From assembly GCA_020635795.1 (NCBI GenBank), contig JACJZD010000004.1:1-64000 (forward strand): DNA of 64,000 bases. The letters are read 5' to 3'. This DNA is from Flavobacteriales bacterium (GTDB lineage Bacteria; Bacteroidota; Bacteroidia; Flavobacteriales_E; Vicingaceae). The notes beneath the pieces were generated by a model that had not been told where the DNA came from, made no database searches, and was given only the letters and a program-made list of their open reading frames with translations. Shown piece after piece: positions 1 to 8,045 of this stretch. Each line of letters opens with the position of its first letter. The stretch's first letter is position 1. The translations under genes were made by a program, and so were the position numbers.

Positions 1-6
1 AACATC

Positions 7-32
7 CGAATAAATGCAATTGCATTTATTCG
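7..32. repeat. Perfect 26-bp palindrome
   Basis: Positions 7-32 read the same on both strands: the half site CGAATAAATGCAA is followed directly by its complement. Its arm (GAATAAAYG) resembles that of the hairpin at 122-158, so the two may belong to one REP-like family. It lies beyond the 3' end of the minus-strand OmpA-type gene. It could also be part of a terminator for a gene outside the window, but no T-run follows it directly. Confidence 0.7.
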
Positions 33-121
33 CACTATATCTTTTTCCAAATGTAATAAAAAAAACAATCCGTTCAATTGTTTTGATAATCAACAGTATA
101 AGAATTTAACTGTATGTTTAA

Positions 122-158
122 CCGTAGAATAAACGTTTAATTAACGTTTATTCTACGG
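122..158. repeat. Hairpin with perfect 16-bp stem, REP-like or terminator
   Basis: The arm at 122-137 (CCGTAGAATAAACGTT) is perfectly complementary to 143-158, with the 5-nt loop TAATT. On the plus strand it is followed by CTAATTTTT, so it could terminate a plus-strand transcript. On the minus strand no T-run follows. It sits 20 bp past the stop of the OmpA-type gene and shares its GAATAAA arm with the palindrome at 7-32. Confidence 0.6.
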
Positions 159-177
159 CTAATTTTTAATGGAAATC

Positions 178-1065
178 TTATTTGCTATTCAATAAATTCA
201 TAATCTCGTCTAATTTTGGCGACAAGATAATTTCTGTTCTACGGTTCTTCGCTCTTCCTTCAGGAGTAGCATTGTCTGCTTTTGGGAAAACATCTCCTTT
301 ACCCGAAGCTGTTACACGAGTTGTAGCCACTTTGTAATCGTCGGTAAGGGTTCTAGTAATTGATGTAGCACGGATAACACTCAAATCCCAGTTGTCTTTA
401 AACAATGCAGTTTTAATTGGAATATTATCGGTGTGTCCTTCCACTAAAATGTCGATATCTGTATTTTTGTTTAACACATCAGCTAATACTTTTAAGGCTT
501 CTATTCCTTTGCTTTCTACGGCAGCACTACCTGATTTAAACAACAGTTTATCCGACATCGAAACATACACTTTTCCGTTTTTAATTTCTACCGAAAGTTC
601 GTCTGAGTTAAAGCCTAACAAGGCATTTCTTAAAATTTCGTTTAGTCTGTTCGTAATAGAGTCTTTTCTTGCAATGGTTTGTTGCAATTCTTTTAATGCT
701 TTTTCTCTTTCAGCAAGTAATTTTTCTTTCTTGTTTAATTCGTCCGATTTTTCTTTTAACGATTTGTTGTATTGGTCGGTTTGCGACATGTTCACATCAA
801 TTAAACTTTTGTATTTAGCATTTAGGTTATCATGGTCGGTTTGTAAAGTGTTTAAGTCGGCATTTAATTTTGCATTTTGTGTTTCTTCCGTTTTTAAATT
901 GGTACAAAGTTCATCGCGTTCGGCAACCAAATTTTTCAATTTTTTGCCGCCAATAATTTTTTTATCTGGTATAGGGTCGCCACATTTATAGGTAGGTACA
1001 CAAGAAGTTAAAAATAGCACTCCTGCAATAATAAAAATTCCTGAAATTGATTTTTTGCTAGTCAT
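178..1065 (-). CDS. OmpA-family peptidoglycan-binding lipoprotein
   Basis: This 295-residue protein begins with a lipoprotein signal peptide whose lipobox is LTSC, with the lipidated cysteine at residue 22. Residues about 50-140 are rich in Lys, Glu, Asn and Leu and look like a long coiled coil (repeated LN, LK and EK heptads). The C-terminal 130 residues form an OmpA/MotB-type domain, with the motif VEGHTDN and a later NRRTEIIL that are typical of the diaminopimelate-binding fold. The family tethers the outer membrane to peptidoglycan. It is transcribed alone on the minus strand, with ffh divergent about 200 bp away. The role is inferred from the fold; a specific partner cannot be named. Confidence 0.9.
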   Translation of the reverse strand: MTSKKSISGIFIIAGVLFLTSCVPTYKCGDPIPDKKIIGGKKLKNLVAERDELCTNLKTEETQNAKLNADLNTLQTDHDNLNAKYKSLIDVNMSQTDQYNKSLKEKSDELNKKEKLLAEREKALKELQQTIARKDSITNRLNEILRNALLGFNSDELSVEIKNGKVYVSMSDKLLFKSGSAAVESKGIEALKVLADVLNKNTDIDILVEGHTDNIPIKTALFKDNWDLSVIRATSITRTLTDDYKVATTRVTASGKGDVFPKADNATPEGRAKNRRTEIILSPKLDEIMNLLNSK

Positions 1066-1273
1066 AACAATTAATTTAAAAGTTTAATAAAATCAGTACA
1101 AAGGTTATGATATAATCAATAAATAAGCTAACAAGCAAGATTAAATATTGGTTAAAATTTTTCTTTGTATTTTTAGTAAAGTTAATAAGCTTACTATACC
1201 GTTTTCGCTCAATATTTATTATTTTTCAACAACAAAAATTTCTTAAATTCGCAAATAGAAAAATTAGAATAAA

Positions 1274-2602
1274 ATGTTTGATAGTTTATCCGATAAGTTA
1301 GAGAGAGCCTTTAAAGTTTTAAAAGGACAAGGACAAGTAACTGAAATTAATGTTGCTGAAACAGTTAAAGAAATTAGAAAAGCGTTACTAGATGCCGATG
1401 TTAGCTACAAAGTGGCCAAACAATTTACTGATACGGTAAAGGAAAAAGCTTTAGGTGCTAATGTAATTAACGCCATTTCGCCTAACCAATTAATGGTTAA
1501 AATTACCCACGATGAACTTGCAAAGTTGATGGGTGGTGGAATGCAGGAAATCAACATTAAAGGTAACCCTGCTGTAATTTTAATTGCTGGTTTACAAGGT
1601 TCGGGTAAAACTACTTTTTCGGGTAAGCTTGCCAATTATTTAAAAACCAAAAAAGGCAAAACTCCAATGTTGGTAGCCGGCGATGTTTATCGTCCTGCGG
1701 CAATCGACCAATTACATGTACTGGGTGAGCAAATAGGCGTTGAGGTTTGGAGTGATAAAGAAAACAAAAGCCCTGTTGATATTGCTAAAAGAGCAGTAGC
1801 TCATGCTAAAAGTAAAGGTTACAATGTAGTTATTGTTGATACTGCTGGTCGTTTAGCGGTTGATGAGCAAATGATGAACGAAATTGCTGAGGTAAAAAAA
1901 GCAATTGACCCTCAAGAAACCTTGTTTGTTGTAGATTCCATGACTGGGCAAGATGCCGTAAATACGGCTAAAGCATTTAACGATAAAATAAATTTTGATG
2001 GTGTTGTATTAACCAAGTTAGATGGTGATACGAGAGGTGGTGCGGCTTTATCTATTCGAACTGTAGTTGATAAACCTATTAAGTTTGTTGGTACAGGAGA
2101 AAAAATGGAAGCGCTAGATGTGTTTTATCCAGAACGTATGGCGGATAGGATATTGGGAATGGGTGACGTGGTAAGTTTAGTTGAACGTGCCCAAGAACAA
2201 TACGACGAAGAAAAGGCGAGAGCATTACAAAAGAAAATTGCTAAAAACCAGTTCGATTTTAACGATTTTATGGACCAAATTGGTCAGATTAAAAAAATGG
2301 GTAACGTTAAAGATTTGATGGGTATGATACCAGGTGTTGGTAAAGCATTAAAAGGTGTTGATATAGATGATGATGCTTTTAAAGGAATAGAAGCTATTAT
2401 CCAATCAATGACTCCTCACGAACGTTCAAACCCGCAAGTGTTGAATGGTAACAGACGTAAAAGAATTGCCATTGGAAGTGGAACAAACATACAAGAGGTA
2501 AACAAATTAATCAAACAGTTTGAGCAAACCAGCAAAATGATGAAAATGATGGGCGATAAGAATAAAATGGCTAAACTGATGAAGAGTATGCCGAAAAGGT
2601 AA
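1274..2602 (+). CDS. ffh: Signal recognition particle protein Ffh (SRP54)
   Basis: Ffh is the GTPase of the signal recognition particle. It binds signal sequences and SRP RNA and docks with FtsY to deliver nascent membrane proteins. The 442 residues show the N and G domains in order: P-loop GLQGSGKTT at 106-114, then DTAGR, then TKLDGD. The C-terminal M domain is methionine-rich (MMKMMGDKNKMAKLMKSMP). The length is normal for the family. The start ATG follows an intergenic region containing a candidate -7 element (TAAATTCG, 1244-1251). A heptamer tandem repeat starts 3 bp after the stop codon. Identification is secure. Confidence 0.98.
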   Translation: MFDSLSDKLERAFKVLKGQGQVTEINVAETVKEIRKALLDADVSYKVAKQFTDTVKEKALGANVINAISPNQLMVKITHDELAKLMGGGMQEINIKGNPAVILIAGLQGSGKTTFSGKLANYLKTKKGKTPMLVAGDVYRPAAIDQLHVLGEQIGVEVWSDKENKSPVDIAKRAVAHAKSKGYNVVIVDTAGRLAVDEQMMNEIAEVKKAIDPQETLFVVDSMTGQDAVNTAKAFNDKINFDGVVLTKLDGDTRGGAALSIRTVVDKPIKFVGTGEKMEALDVFYPERMADRILGMGDVVSLVERAQEQYDEEKARALQKKIAKNQFDFNDFMDQIGQIKKMGNVKDLMGMIPGVGKALKGVDIDDDAFKGIEAIIQSMTPHERSNPQVLNGNRRKRIAIGSGTNIQEVNKLIKQFEQTSKMMKMMGDKNKMAKLMKSMPKR

Positions 2603-2604
2603 TT

Positions 2605-2635
2605 TAGTGTCTAGTGTCTAGTGTCTAGTGTCTAG
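2605..2635. repeat. Tandem heptamer repeat TAGTGTC x4
   Basis: Four exact copies of TAGTGTC plus the first three bases of a fifth lie immediately after the ffh stop codon. The copies are identical, which suggests recent slippage. Every copy carries TAG, so the array adds stop codons in some frames. It falls in the ffh-folD intergenic gap. Confidence 0.9.
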
Positions 2636-2686
2636 CCTTTTGATATACTACATACAAAACACCAAATACCATAAACAATATTCAAA

Positions 2687-3577
2687 ATGAAAATAATTAG
2701 TGGAATAGAGGTTTCAGACAAAATCAAAAATGATATTGCAAAAGAAGTTGAAGCCATAAAATTGAAAGGTGGAAAAATTCCTCATTTAGCAGCAGTGCTG
2801 GTTGGTAACGATGGAGCTAGCCAAACGTATGTGAATGCTAAAGTAAAAGCTTGCGAAAAGGTTGGTTTTGGTTCGTCGTTGATAAAATTGCCAGAGACCA
2901 TTTCTGAAAATGATTTGCTTAACGAAATCCATAAATTAAATAACGATAGTGAAATAGATGGTTTTATTGTGCAGTTGCCATTGCCAAAACACATCAACGA
3001 ACAAAAAGTTACCGAAGCCATTTCTCCTATAAAAGATGTAGATGGATTTCACCCAGTGAGTTTGGGTAAAATGGTATTGAATTTACCAAGTTTTTTACCG
3101 GCAACACCTTACGGTATTGTAGAAATGTTGCGTCATTACAACATACCAACAGAAGGAAAACATTGTGTAGTTATTGGTAGAAGTAACATTGTGGGTTCGC
3201 CCATGAGCATATTAATGGCTCGTAATACCACTCCTGGTAATTGTACGGTAACACTTACTCACAGCCGAACAAAAAACCTGAAAGAATTTACCTTAAAAGC
3301 TGATATTCTTATTGTAGCAATTGGTAAACCAGAATTTTTAACTGCCGATATGGTTAAAGAAGGAGCTACAGTTATTGATGTTGGTATTCATCGTATTGAA
3401 GATACAACCAAAAAATCAGGATTTCGATTAATTGGTGATGTAAAGTTTGATGAGGTAGCACCAAAATGTGCATTTATTTCTCCAGTTCCGGGTGGAGTAG
3501 GACCAATGACTATTGCCAGTTTATTGAAAAATACCTTACTTGCCGTAGAGACGCATAATTATGCGTCTCAAAAATGA
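2687..3577 (+). CDS. folD: Bifunctional methylenetetrahydrofolate dehydrogenase / methenyl-THF cyclohydrolase
   Basis: FolD interconverts 5,10-methylene-THF, methenyl-THF and 10-formyl-THF using NADP, supplying one-carbon units. The 296-residue protein carries the catalytic segment QTYVNAKVKACEKVG (Tyr48 and Lys52 in the usual YxxxK arrangement), the motif GFIVQLPLPKH, the Rossmann motif GRSNIVGSP near residue 165 and the late motif PVPGGVGPMT. The last residues (ETHNYASQK) are encoded by a 22-bp palindrome at 3548-3569, so a repeat appears to have supplied the C-terminus. The core domains are intact and the enzyme should be active. Confidence 0.97.
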   Translation: MKIISGIEVSDKIKNDIAKEVEAIKLKGGKIPHLAAVLVGNDGASQTYVNAKVKACEKVGFGSSLIKLPETISENDLLNEIHKLNNDSEIDGFIVQLPLPKHINEQKVTEAISPIKDVDGFHPVSLGKMVLNLPSFLPATPYGIVEMLRHYNIPTEGKHCVVIGRSNIVGSPMSILMARNTTPGNCTVTLTHSRTKNLKEFTLKADILIVAIGKPEFLTADMVKEGATVIDVGIHRIEDTTKKSGFRLIGDVKFDEVAPKCAFISPVPGGVGPMTIASLLKNTLLAVETHNYASQK

Positions 3578-3627
3578 AATAGATAATTATCGTCTCAAAC
3601 ATGAGACGGATAATCATCTGTCTCTAC
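3545..3627. repeat. GAGACG REP-like palindrome cluster
   Basis: The segment opens with GTAGAGAC (3545-3552) and closes with GTCTCTAC (3620-3627). Within it, 3548-3569 is a perfect 22-bp palindrome (half site GAGACGCATAA). A partial unit ending CGTCTC follows, then an imperfect palindrome from GAGACGG (about 3603) to CTGTCTC. The layout of two hairpins between inverted outer ends is typical of REP/BIME-type elements. It overlaps the last codons of folD and the stop region of the small minus-strand gene. Confidence 0.75.
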
Positions 3628-3800
3628 TTTTTTAATTCAGCAATTTCTTTTTCCAAGTTATCAATTTTAGCATGTAAATCAGCTAAAGCTTTGATAATAA
3701 TGATGTGCGTTTTCTTTGCATCAATCCCAACAGGACTGGCATCACTACCAATTAAATTGGCAATTTCGTTGTACGTTTTTTCGTCTAAATTGTAGTCCAT
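3624..3800 (-). CDS. Small 58-residue protein with C-terminal coiled coil, function unknown
   Basis: The minus strand encodes 58 residues from ATG at 3800 to TAG at 3624. It begins MDYNLDEKTYNEIANLIG and ends in a heptad-like segment (ALADLHAKIDNLEKEIAELKK), which predicts a short coiled coil. The sequence is rich in charged residues, has no signal peptide, and looks like a real protein, whereas the overlapping plus-strand frame is hydrophobic and cysteine-rich. The centre (GSDASPVGIDAKKTHIIIIKAL) may be a small folded motif. The stop codon lies in the end of the REP-like cluster. I do not recognise the family; a structural or adaptor role is only a guess. Confidence 0.65.
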   Translation of the reverse strand: MDYNLDEKTYNEIANLIGSDASPVGIDAKKTHIIIIKALADLHAKIDNLEKEIAELKK

Positions 3801-3827
3801 GATTTTTAATGTTAATAGTTAATACAT

Positions 3828-3854
3828 CACCCCTATAATCCCCTCAAGGGGATA
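3828..3854. repeat. Short G/C-tract palindromic repeat, copy 1
   Basis: CCCCTATAATCCCCTC is followed by AAGGGGAT, so the CCCCT and AGGGG tracts can pair. The GC-rich tract contrasts with the AT-rich surroundings. It is a divergent member of the family also seen at 9503, 9739, 63874 and 63977. It lies between the 58-residue gene and the 3' end of rarA. Confidence 0.55.
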
Positions 3855-3863
3855 AAAAAGGAA

Positions 3864-5144
3864 TTAATAGTCATATTTATCCTTCCAATTATCTTTTAAA
3901 AACTTTCGAATACCTTCTTCTTTGGCATTTTTACCTGGTTCGTAAAGCTTGGTGTTTTTAATTTCATCGGGCAAATATTCTTGAGCTTTAAAGTTGCCTT
4001 CATAACTGTGCGAATAAGCATAATTCGTTCCATAACCAATGTCCTTCATCAATTTGGTTGGTGCATTACGTATGTGTAACGGTACCGACAAATTACCCGT
4101 TTTACGAACCAATTCCATTGCGGTATTTATTGCTTGATACGATGCGTTGCTTTTTGGCGATGTTGCTAAATAAACGGTGGCCTGAGATAAAATGATTCTC
4201 GCTTCGGGCATACCAATTACATTAATGGCTTGAAAACAATTGTTGGCAATAACCAATGCTGTAGGGTTGGCATTTCCAATGTCTTCGGAAGATAAAATCA
4301 ATAATCGACGAGCAATAAACTTCGGGTCTTCGCCACCTTCGAGCATACGAGCTAACCAATAAACTGCACCGTTGGGGTCACTACCACGAATGGATTTGAT
4401 GTAGGCAGAAATAATATCGTAATGTTGGTCGCCTGTTTTATCGTAACGTACCATGTTTTGTTGTACAATTTCAATTACCAAATCGTTAGTAATGTCTATC
4501 GGTTCGGTTTCAAAATTATTAACGACGATTTCTAAGGTATTGAGTAGTTTTCGAGCATCGCCACCCGAAAGTTGCAACAAAGCTTCGTACTCTAAAATAT
4601 TGATTTTTTTCTTGCTTAAAAACTCGTCTGTGGTTAAAGCAATGTGCAATAACTTGGTTAAATCTTCTTTGGTTTGTTCTTTTAAAATATATACCTGACA
4701 ACGCGAAAGCAATGCCGAAATAACTTCAAATGATGGGTTTTCGGTTGTTGCACCAATTAAGGTAACTGTTCCTTTTTCAACTGCACCAAGTAATGAATCT
4801 TGTTGCGATTTACTAAAGCGATGAATTTCATCAATAAACAAAACAGGGTTTTTGGTGCCAAATAAGGGTTGCGACTTTGCTTTTTCAATAATCTCGCGAA
4901 TATCTTTTACTCCGGAATTTATTGCGCTTAATGTATAAAAAGGTTGCTTGGTGTGTGTAGCAATAATATTAGCCAACGTGGTTTTACCAACACCTGGAGG
5001 TCCCCAAAAAATCATGGAAGGAATAATCCCTTTTTCAATTACGTGGCGTAAGGTAGCGTTTTGCCCAACCAAATGCTCTTGCCCCACATAATTATCGAAT
5101 GTGGTAGGGCGTAATCGTTCTGCTAATGGTGTTTGAGGAGTCAA
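3864..5144 (-). CDS. rarA: Replication-associated recombination protein RarA (MgsA), AAA+ ATPase
   Basis: RarA/MgsA is a clamp-loader-related AAA+ ATPase acting at stalled replication forks. The 426-residue protein starts with the family signature PLAERLRPTTFDNYVGQEHL. It has Walker A GPPGVGKT at 48-55, Walker B VLFIDEIHRF at 101-110 and sensor 1 GATTENPSF. The C-terminal half carries the family's tetramerisation region, with SSEDIGNANP and the late motif YLPDEIKNTKLYEP. The start codon is TTG at 5144 because no ATG lies upstream of the conserved N-terminus. The gene is separated from the AsmA-like gene by a repeat-containing gap. Confidence 0.95.
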   Translation of the reverse strand: MTPQTPLAERLRPTTFDNYVGQEHLVGQNATLRHVIEKGIIPSMIFWGPPGVGKTTLANIIATHTKQPFYTLSAINSGVKDIREIIEKAKSQPLFGTKNPVLFIDEIHRFSKSQQDSLLGAVEKGTVTLIGATTENPSFEVISALLSRCQVYILKEQTKEDLTKLLHIALTTDEFLSKKKINILEYEALLQLSGGDARKLLNTLEIVVNNFETEPIDITNDLVIEIVQQNMVRYDKTGDQHYDIISAYIKSIRGSDPNGAVYWLARMLEGGEDPKFIARRLLILSSEDIGNANPTALVIANNCFQAINVIGMPEARIILSQATVYLATSPKSNASYQAINTAMELVRKTGNLSVPLHIRNAPTKLMKDIGYGTNYAYSHSYEGNFKAQEYLPDEIKNTKLYEPGKNAKEEGIRKFLKDNWKDKYDY

Positions 5145-5203
5145 TTGAGTTTAAATGTTTATAAGGTTAGGAGTTTAGTGCTAAATTAGAAAAAGTAGTC
5201 GGC

Positions 5204-5277
5204 TTTAAAAAGATTCTTCACTTCATTTATTAACCCCGATTAATCGGGGAACAAATTTCGTTCAGAATGACAAGACT
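5204..5277. repeat. Intergenic repeat with CCCCGATTAATCGGGG palindrome
   Basis: The gap between rarA and the AsmA-like gene contains GATTCTTCACTTC, then the perfect 16-bp palindrome CCCCGATTAATCGGGG (5234-5249), then TTCGTTCAGAATGACAAG. The flanking words resemble those around 11822-11895 (TGTCATTTCGA and AGAAATCTTG). I recognise this word pattern as a common intergenic repeat of Bacteroidota. The palindrome could also act as a bidirectional terminator. Confidence 0.6.
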
Positions 5278-7932
5278 TTAAAAATCTCCATTTTCTTCGT
5301 ACTCTTCAGCATCAGGTTTGGCTATTTTATCAATTAACTTTCCTAATCCTTTTTTTTCTTCGGTCTTTTTTCCATCTCCCGTCTTCCCACTTCGATCTTC
5401 GGACTTCCTTGTGTCTTCTTCCCATTCAATTAAAAAACCGTCTTTCTTTTGTTTTTTTTGGTCGGTTAAGGTGCTGTCTTTTTTAAACCAACCAAATTCC
5501 TCTTTTAAAATCTGTTTTAAATTGCGTTTTTCTTCTTTTAAATCGTCGCTCCATTTTTCTTTCAAACCTTTGGTGTCGTAGGTTATTTTGTAGTTTTTTA
5601 CTGTACCTGTCATGTGTAAGAATAGGGCAGTTTTTCCCAAACCATCATCCTCAATATAGCCAAATTCCGTATTTTCTTTTTTCTTCGATTTGGCTTTTTT
5701 CCACAACAAATCATTCATCAATACTCTAAAACGGTAGTCGATGTTGTTGTTAAATGAGTGCGTACCAGCAATGGTTAAATCAATAGCAGATGATTTAATG
5801 TCGGTTTTTGAAATGCTAATGACTTGATTTTTTATTTCGATATGAGTTTGTAGTGTAGAAAATTTAATGTGTTTGAGTTCGTCAATTTCAATAAACTTAG
5901 CTAAAGCCATTGCTGGTTTGTAATCTACTAATTCACCTCTGTTTACTGTTAAATCAGCAACAACAAAAAGTTTGTCTTTGTTTAATTCTAAATTTTTATT
6001 CCAAACACCAGCAAGCTCTACCTGAGTGGTTGCTGTACCTTTTATGTTGTCAGCAACAAAATAATCTTGTCCAAAATTTTCGAATTGGTGAAACAGTTCT
6101 TTAATGTCAATATCTGTTATTGTAGTATTACTTGTTATGGTTATATCGTTGGCTTCGGTATCGTCTAAATAAAAATCGCCATTCACTTTACCACGCATGG
6201 CATTAAAACTTATGTTTGATGCTGTAAATTGCTTGTTTTGTAGCGTTAAATGTGATGAAAATTGCTCTGCTTTAAACTGTCTAAATTGAAAATGGTCTAT
6301 TCGGGTATTAAGGCTAAACGAAACATTTTGAGGTAGAGATAGATTGTAAATGGTATCTTTTTTGGTGCTTTTATCGTCCATTAAAAGCTCATCTAAAATC
6401 AATTTTTTTGAATAAAATGTGGCATTTACCAACAGTTTTTGATTATCAACAAACAAATATGCCAACAAGTTTTTAAAACTGCCTTTTAACTCGATGTAAC
6501 TACTGTTTAGGTTGGTAGCCAACGAATCAATAATAATTTCGTTGTTGTTAAATTGAAACGAGCTTTCTAAACCAGCTAATAAGTAAGGATAATTCACCAA
6601 TTTTAAATTACCGTTAGAAATAGTAACATTTCCGGTAGCTTTCAGGTTTTGTAAATCTTTAGCAGAAACATTTCTAATTTCTTGCAAATAACCCAAATAA
6701 TCTAGATTTAAATTTAATTGCCCTGAAGCAACTTCAAGGGTATCGAGTTTAAAAAATGTTTTCGCCGCAGCAATATCAACTATAGCTTTTGAGCTAAATT
6801 CAATGTAGGGATTGTTAAAGTCGGTAATGGTATAATTTCCAGCAATATTACCTGCACCGAAATTGGCATTAAAATTTTGTAATACCAGTTTGGTTAATGC
6901 TCCTTTCCTATTAAGGTAACTACCGTTAACACTTAATTTGGTTAACGATAAATCAGATTCTTTTTCGAGAATTTCGCCATTTACAATTTTAAACGTAGCA
7001 TCAAAATCGGGGTTTTGAGTAAACGAGTAGTTGCCTTTTAAATTGGCGTGGTAGGTAATGTTTCCTTTTGCTTTGTACGATTTTAATTTTTCTTGTTGTT
7101 CGGGAGGAAACAGTGAAAAAATAGATTCAATAGAAAGGTTGTCACCTTCAGATTTGATAGATAATAACGTAGTGTTTTCTTTTACAGTAAAGCTTCCGAG
7201 TAAATTAAATTTTAAATCTTCAATGGCAATATTTCCTTTTTTTATATCACATTTATTGGTTTCGTTATTAACCGATAAGGCGGTGTTTATTGCCACTCGT
7301 TTGTTTTTAATCCACGATTGCTTATTGCTATTTAACTGCTGAAACAACAATTTTGCTTTGGTGTCCAATTCAAAATTTTGGTCCGAAAAATTTCCTGAAA
7401 GTTTAACATCTTCAAAAAGAATTAAAAAATCAATGGCTTTAAAATCGTTTACTGTAGAAAGCGATATGTTTTCAAACAGCAATTGAGTTAGTTCCAGTTT
7501 AAACGCTTCTTTGTTTTGGGTGGTGTCTTTTTTCCAAATATGAAAATTATCGTCCCCTTTTTTATCAATTTTTAAATTCACAAAACCATCTTCAACGGCA
7601 ATTTTTTTAATGATGTAATTTTTTTTAATGATGTCTAAAATGTTAAACTGAAAGAAAATCGATTTCACCGAAAACAAATCGTCTTTCTTATCCTTTAAAG
7701 ACATCTCTTTGGCAGTAACATTTTTAAATTCTACCGAAGCGTAAGGGAATTTTTTAAATACTGAAAAATTGATTTCTTCAATATCTACGGGAGTATTCAG
7801 GTTGTTATTGATTTCAGTAATCAGGTAGTTTTTTACTTCGTCTTCGTAAACAGAAGAAATGTAAAGACCAATGGCAGCAAACAATGCAACAATTATGGCA
7901 AGTGTTATGGAAAATTTTTTTAGAGCCGACAT
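5278..7932 (-). CDS. AsmA-like protein, envelope biogenesis
   Basis: This 884-residue protein has an N-terminal membrane anchor (residues about 8-27, ITLAIIVALFAAIGLYIS) followed by a long beta-rich body. The opening after the anchor, with VDIEEINFSVFKKFPYASVEFKNV, is typical of AsmA-family proteins of Bacteroidota. An AsmA C-terminal-type region sits at about 670-780. AsmA-like proteins are thought to bridge the two membranes for lipid transport or outer-membrane assembly. The last 70 residues are very polar (EEDTRKSEDRSGKTGDGKK) and are encoded by a CTTCC-type low-complexity repeat. The family call is good; a precise substrate cannot be inferred. Confidence 0.85.
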   Translation of the reverse strand: MSALKKFSITLAIIVALFAAIGLYISSVYEDEVKNYLITEINNNLNTPVDIEEINFSVFKKFPYASVEFKNVTAKEMSLKDKKDDLFSVKSIFFQFNILDIIKKNYIIKKIAVEDGFVNLKIDKKGDDNFHIWKKDTTQNKEAFKLELTQLLFENISLSTVNDFKAIDFLILFEDVKLSGNFSDQNFELDTKAKLLFQQLNSNKQSWIKNKRVAINTALSVNNETNKCDIKKGNIAIEDLKFNLLGSFTVKENTTLLSIKSEGDNLSIESIFSLFPPEQQEKLKSYKAKGNITYHANLKGNYSFTQNPDFDATFKIVNGEILEKESDLSLTKLSVNGSYLNRKGALTKLVLQNFNANFGAGNIAGNYTITDFNNPYIEFSSKAIVDIAAAKTFFKLDTLEVASGQLNLNLDYLGYLQEIRNVSAKDLQNLKATGNVTISNGNLKLVNYPYLLAGLESSFQFNNNEIIIDSLATNLNSSYIELKGSFKNLLAYLFVDNQKLLVNATFYSKKLILDELLMDDKSTKKDTIYNLSLPQNVSFSLNTRIDHFQFRQFKAEQFSSHLTLQNKQFTASNISFNAMRGKVNGDFYLDDTEANDITITSNTTITDIDIKELFHQFENFGQDYFVADNIKGTATTQVELAGVWNKNLELNKDKLFVVADLTVNRGELVDYKPAMALAKFIEIDELKHIKFSTLQTHIEIKNQVISISKTDIKSSAIDLTIAGTHSFNNNIDYRFRVLMNDLLWKKAKSKKKENTEFGYIEDDGLGKTALFLHMTGTVKNYKITYDTKGLKEKWSDDLKEEKRNLKQILKEEFGWFKKDSTLTDQKKQKKDGFLIEWEEDTRKSEDRSGKTGDGKKTEEKKGLGKLIDKIAKPDAEEYEENGDF
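5359..5425. repeat. CTTC-rich degenerate short repeat inside the AsmA-like gene
   Basis: The plus strand reads as successive CTTCC/CATCTCC/GTCTTCCC/ACTTCGATCTTC/GGACTTCC words with roughly 11-nt spacing. On the minus strand it encodes a stretch of Lys, Asp, Glu, Gly and Ser at the C-terminus of the AsmA-like protein. A very similar word array is found outside genes at 44840-44892, which supports a mobile or expanding repeat rather than ordinary coding sequence. Confidence 0.5.
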
Positions 7933-8045
7933 CTGAAATGAAACGGAAAAATTGCGTTTCTATTTCAAAATTAGTGTCGAATGTGCTTCGTTTGTGAAGT
8001 TTAGAAGATTTTAATTAACAAAGGTTCGTTAACGGTTAGGAAAAA

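Noticed and set aside
392..991. Long plus-strand frame opposite the OmpA-type gene
   Set aside because: It is antisense to a well-supported lipoprotein gene, is Ser/Phe/Leu-rich without domains, and has no start signals.
3545..3627. CRISPR-like array
   Set aside because: Units are palindromes of differing length without regular spacers or cas genes; it fits a REP-type cluster.
3601..3795. 64-residue plus-strand frame after folD
   Set aside because: It is the antisense of the 58-residue minus-strand gene, which has the better composition and a coiled-coil pattern.
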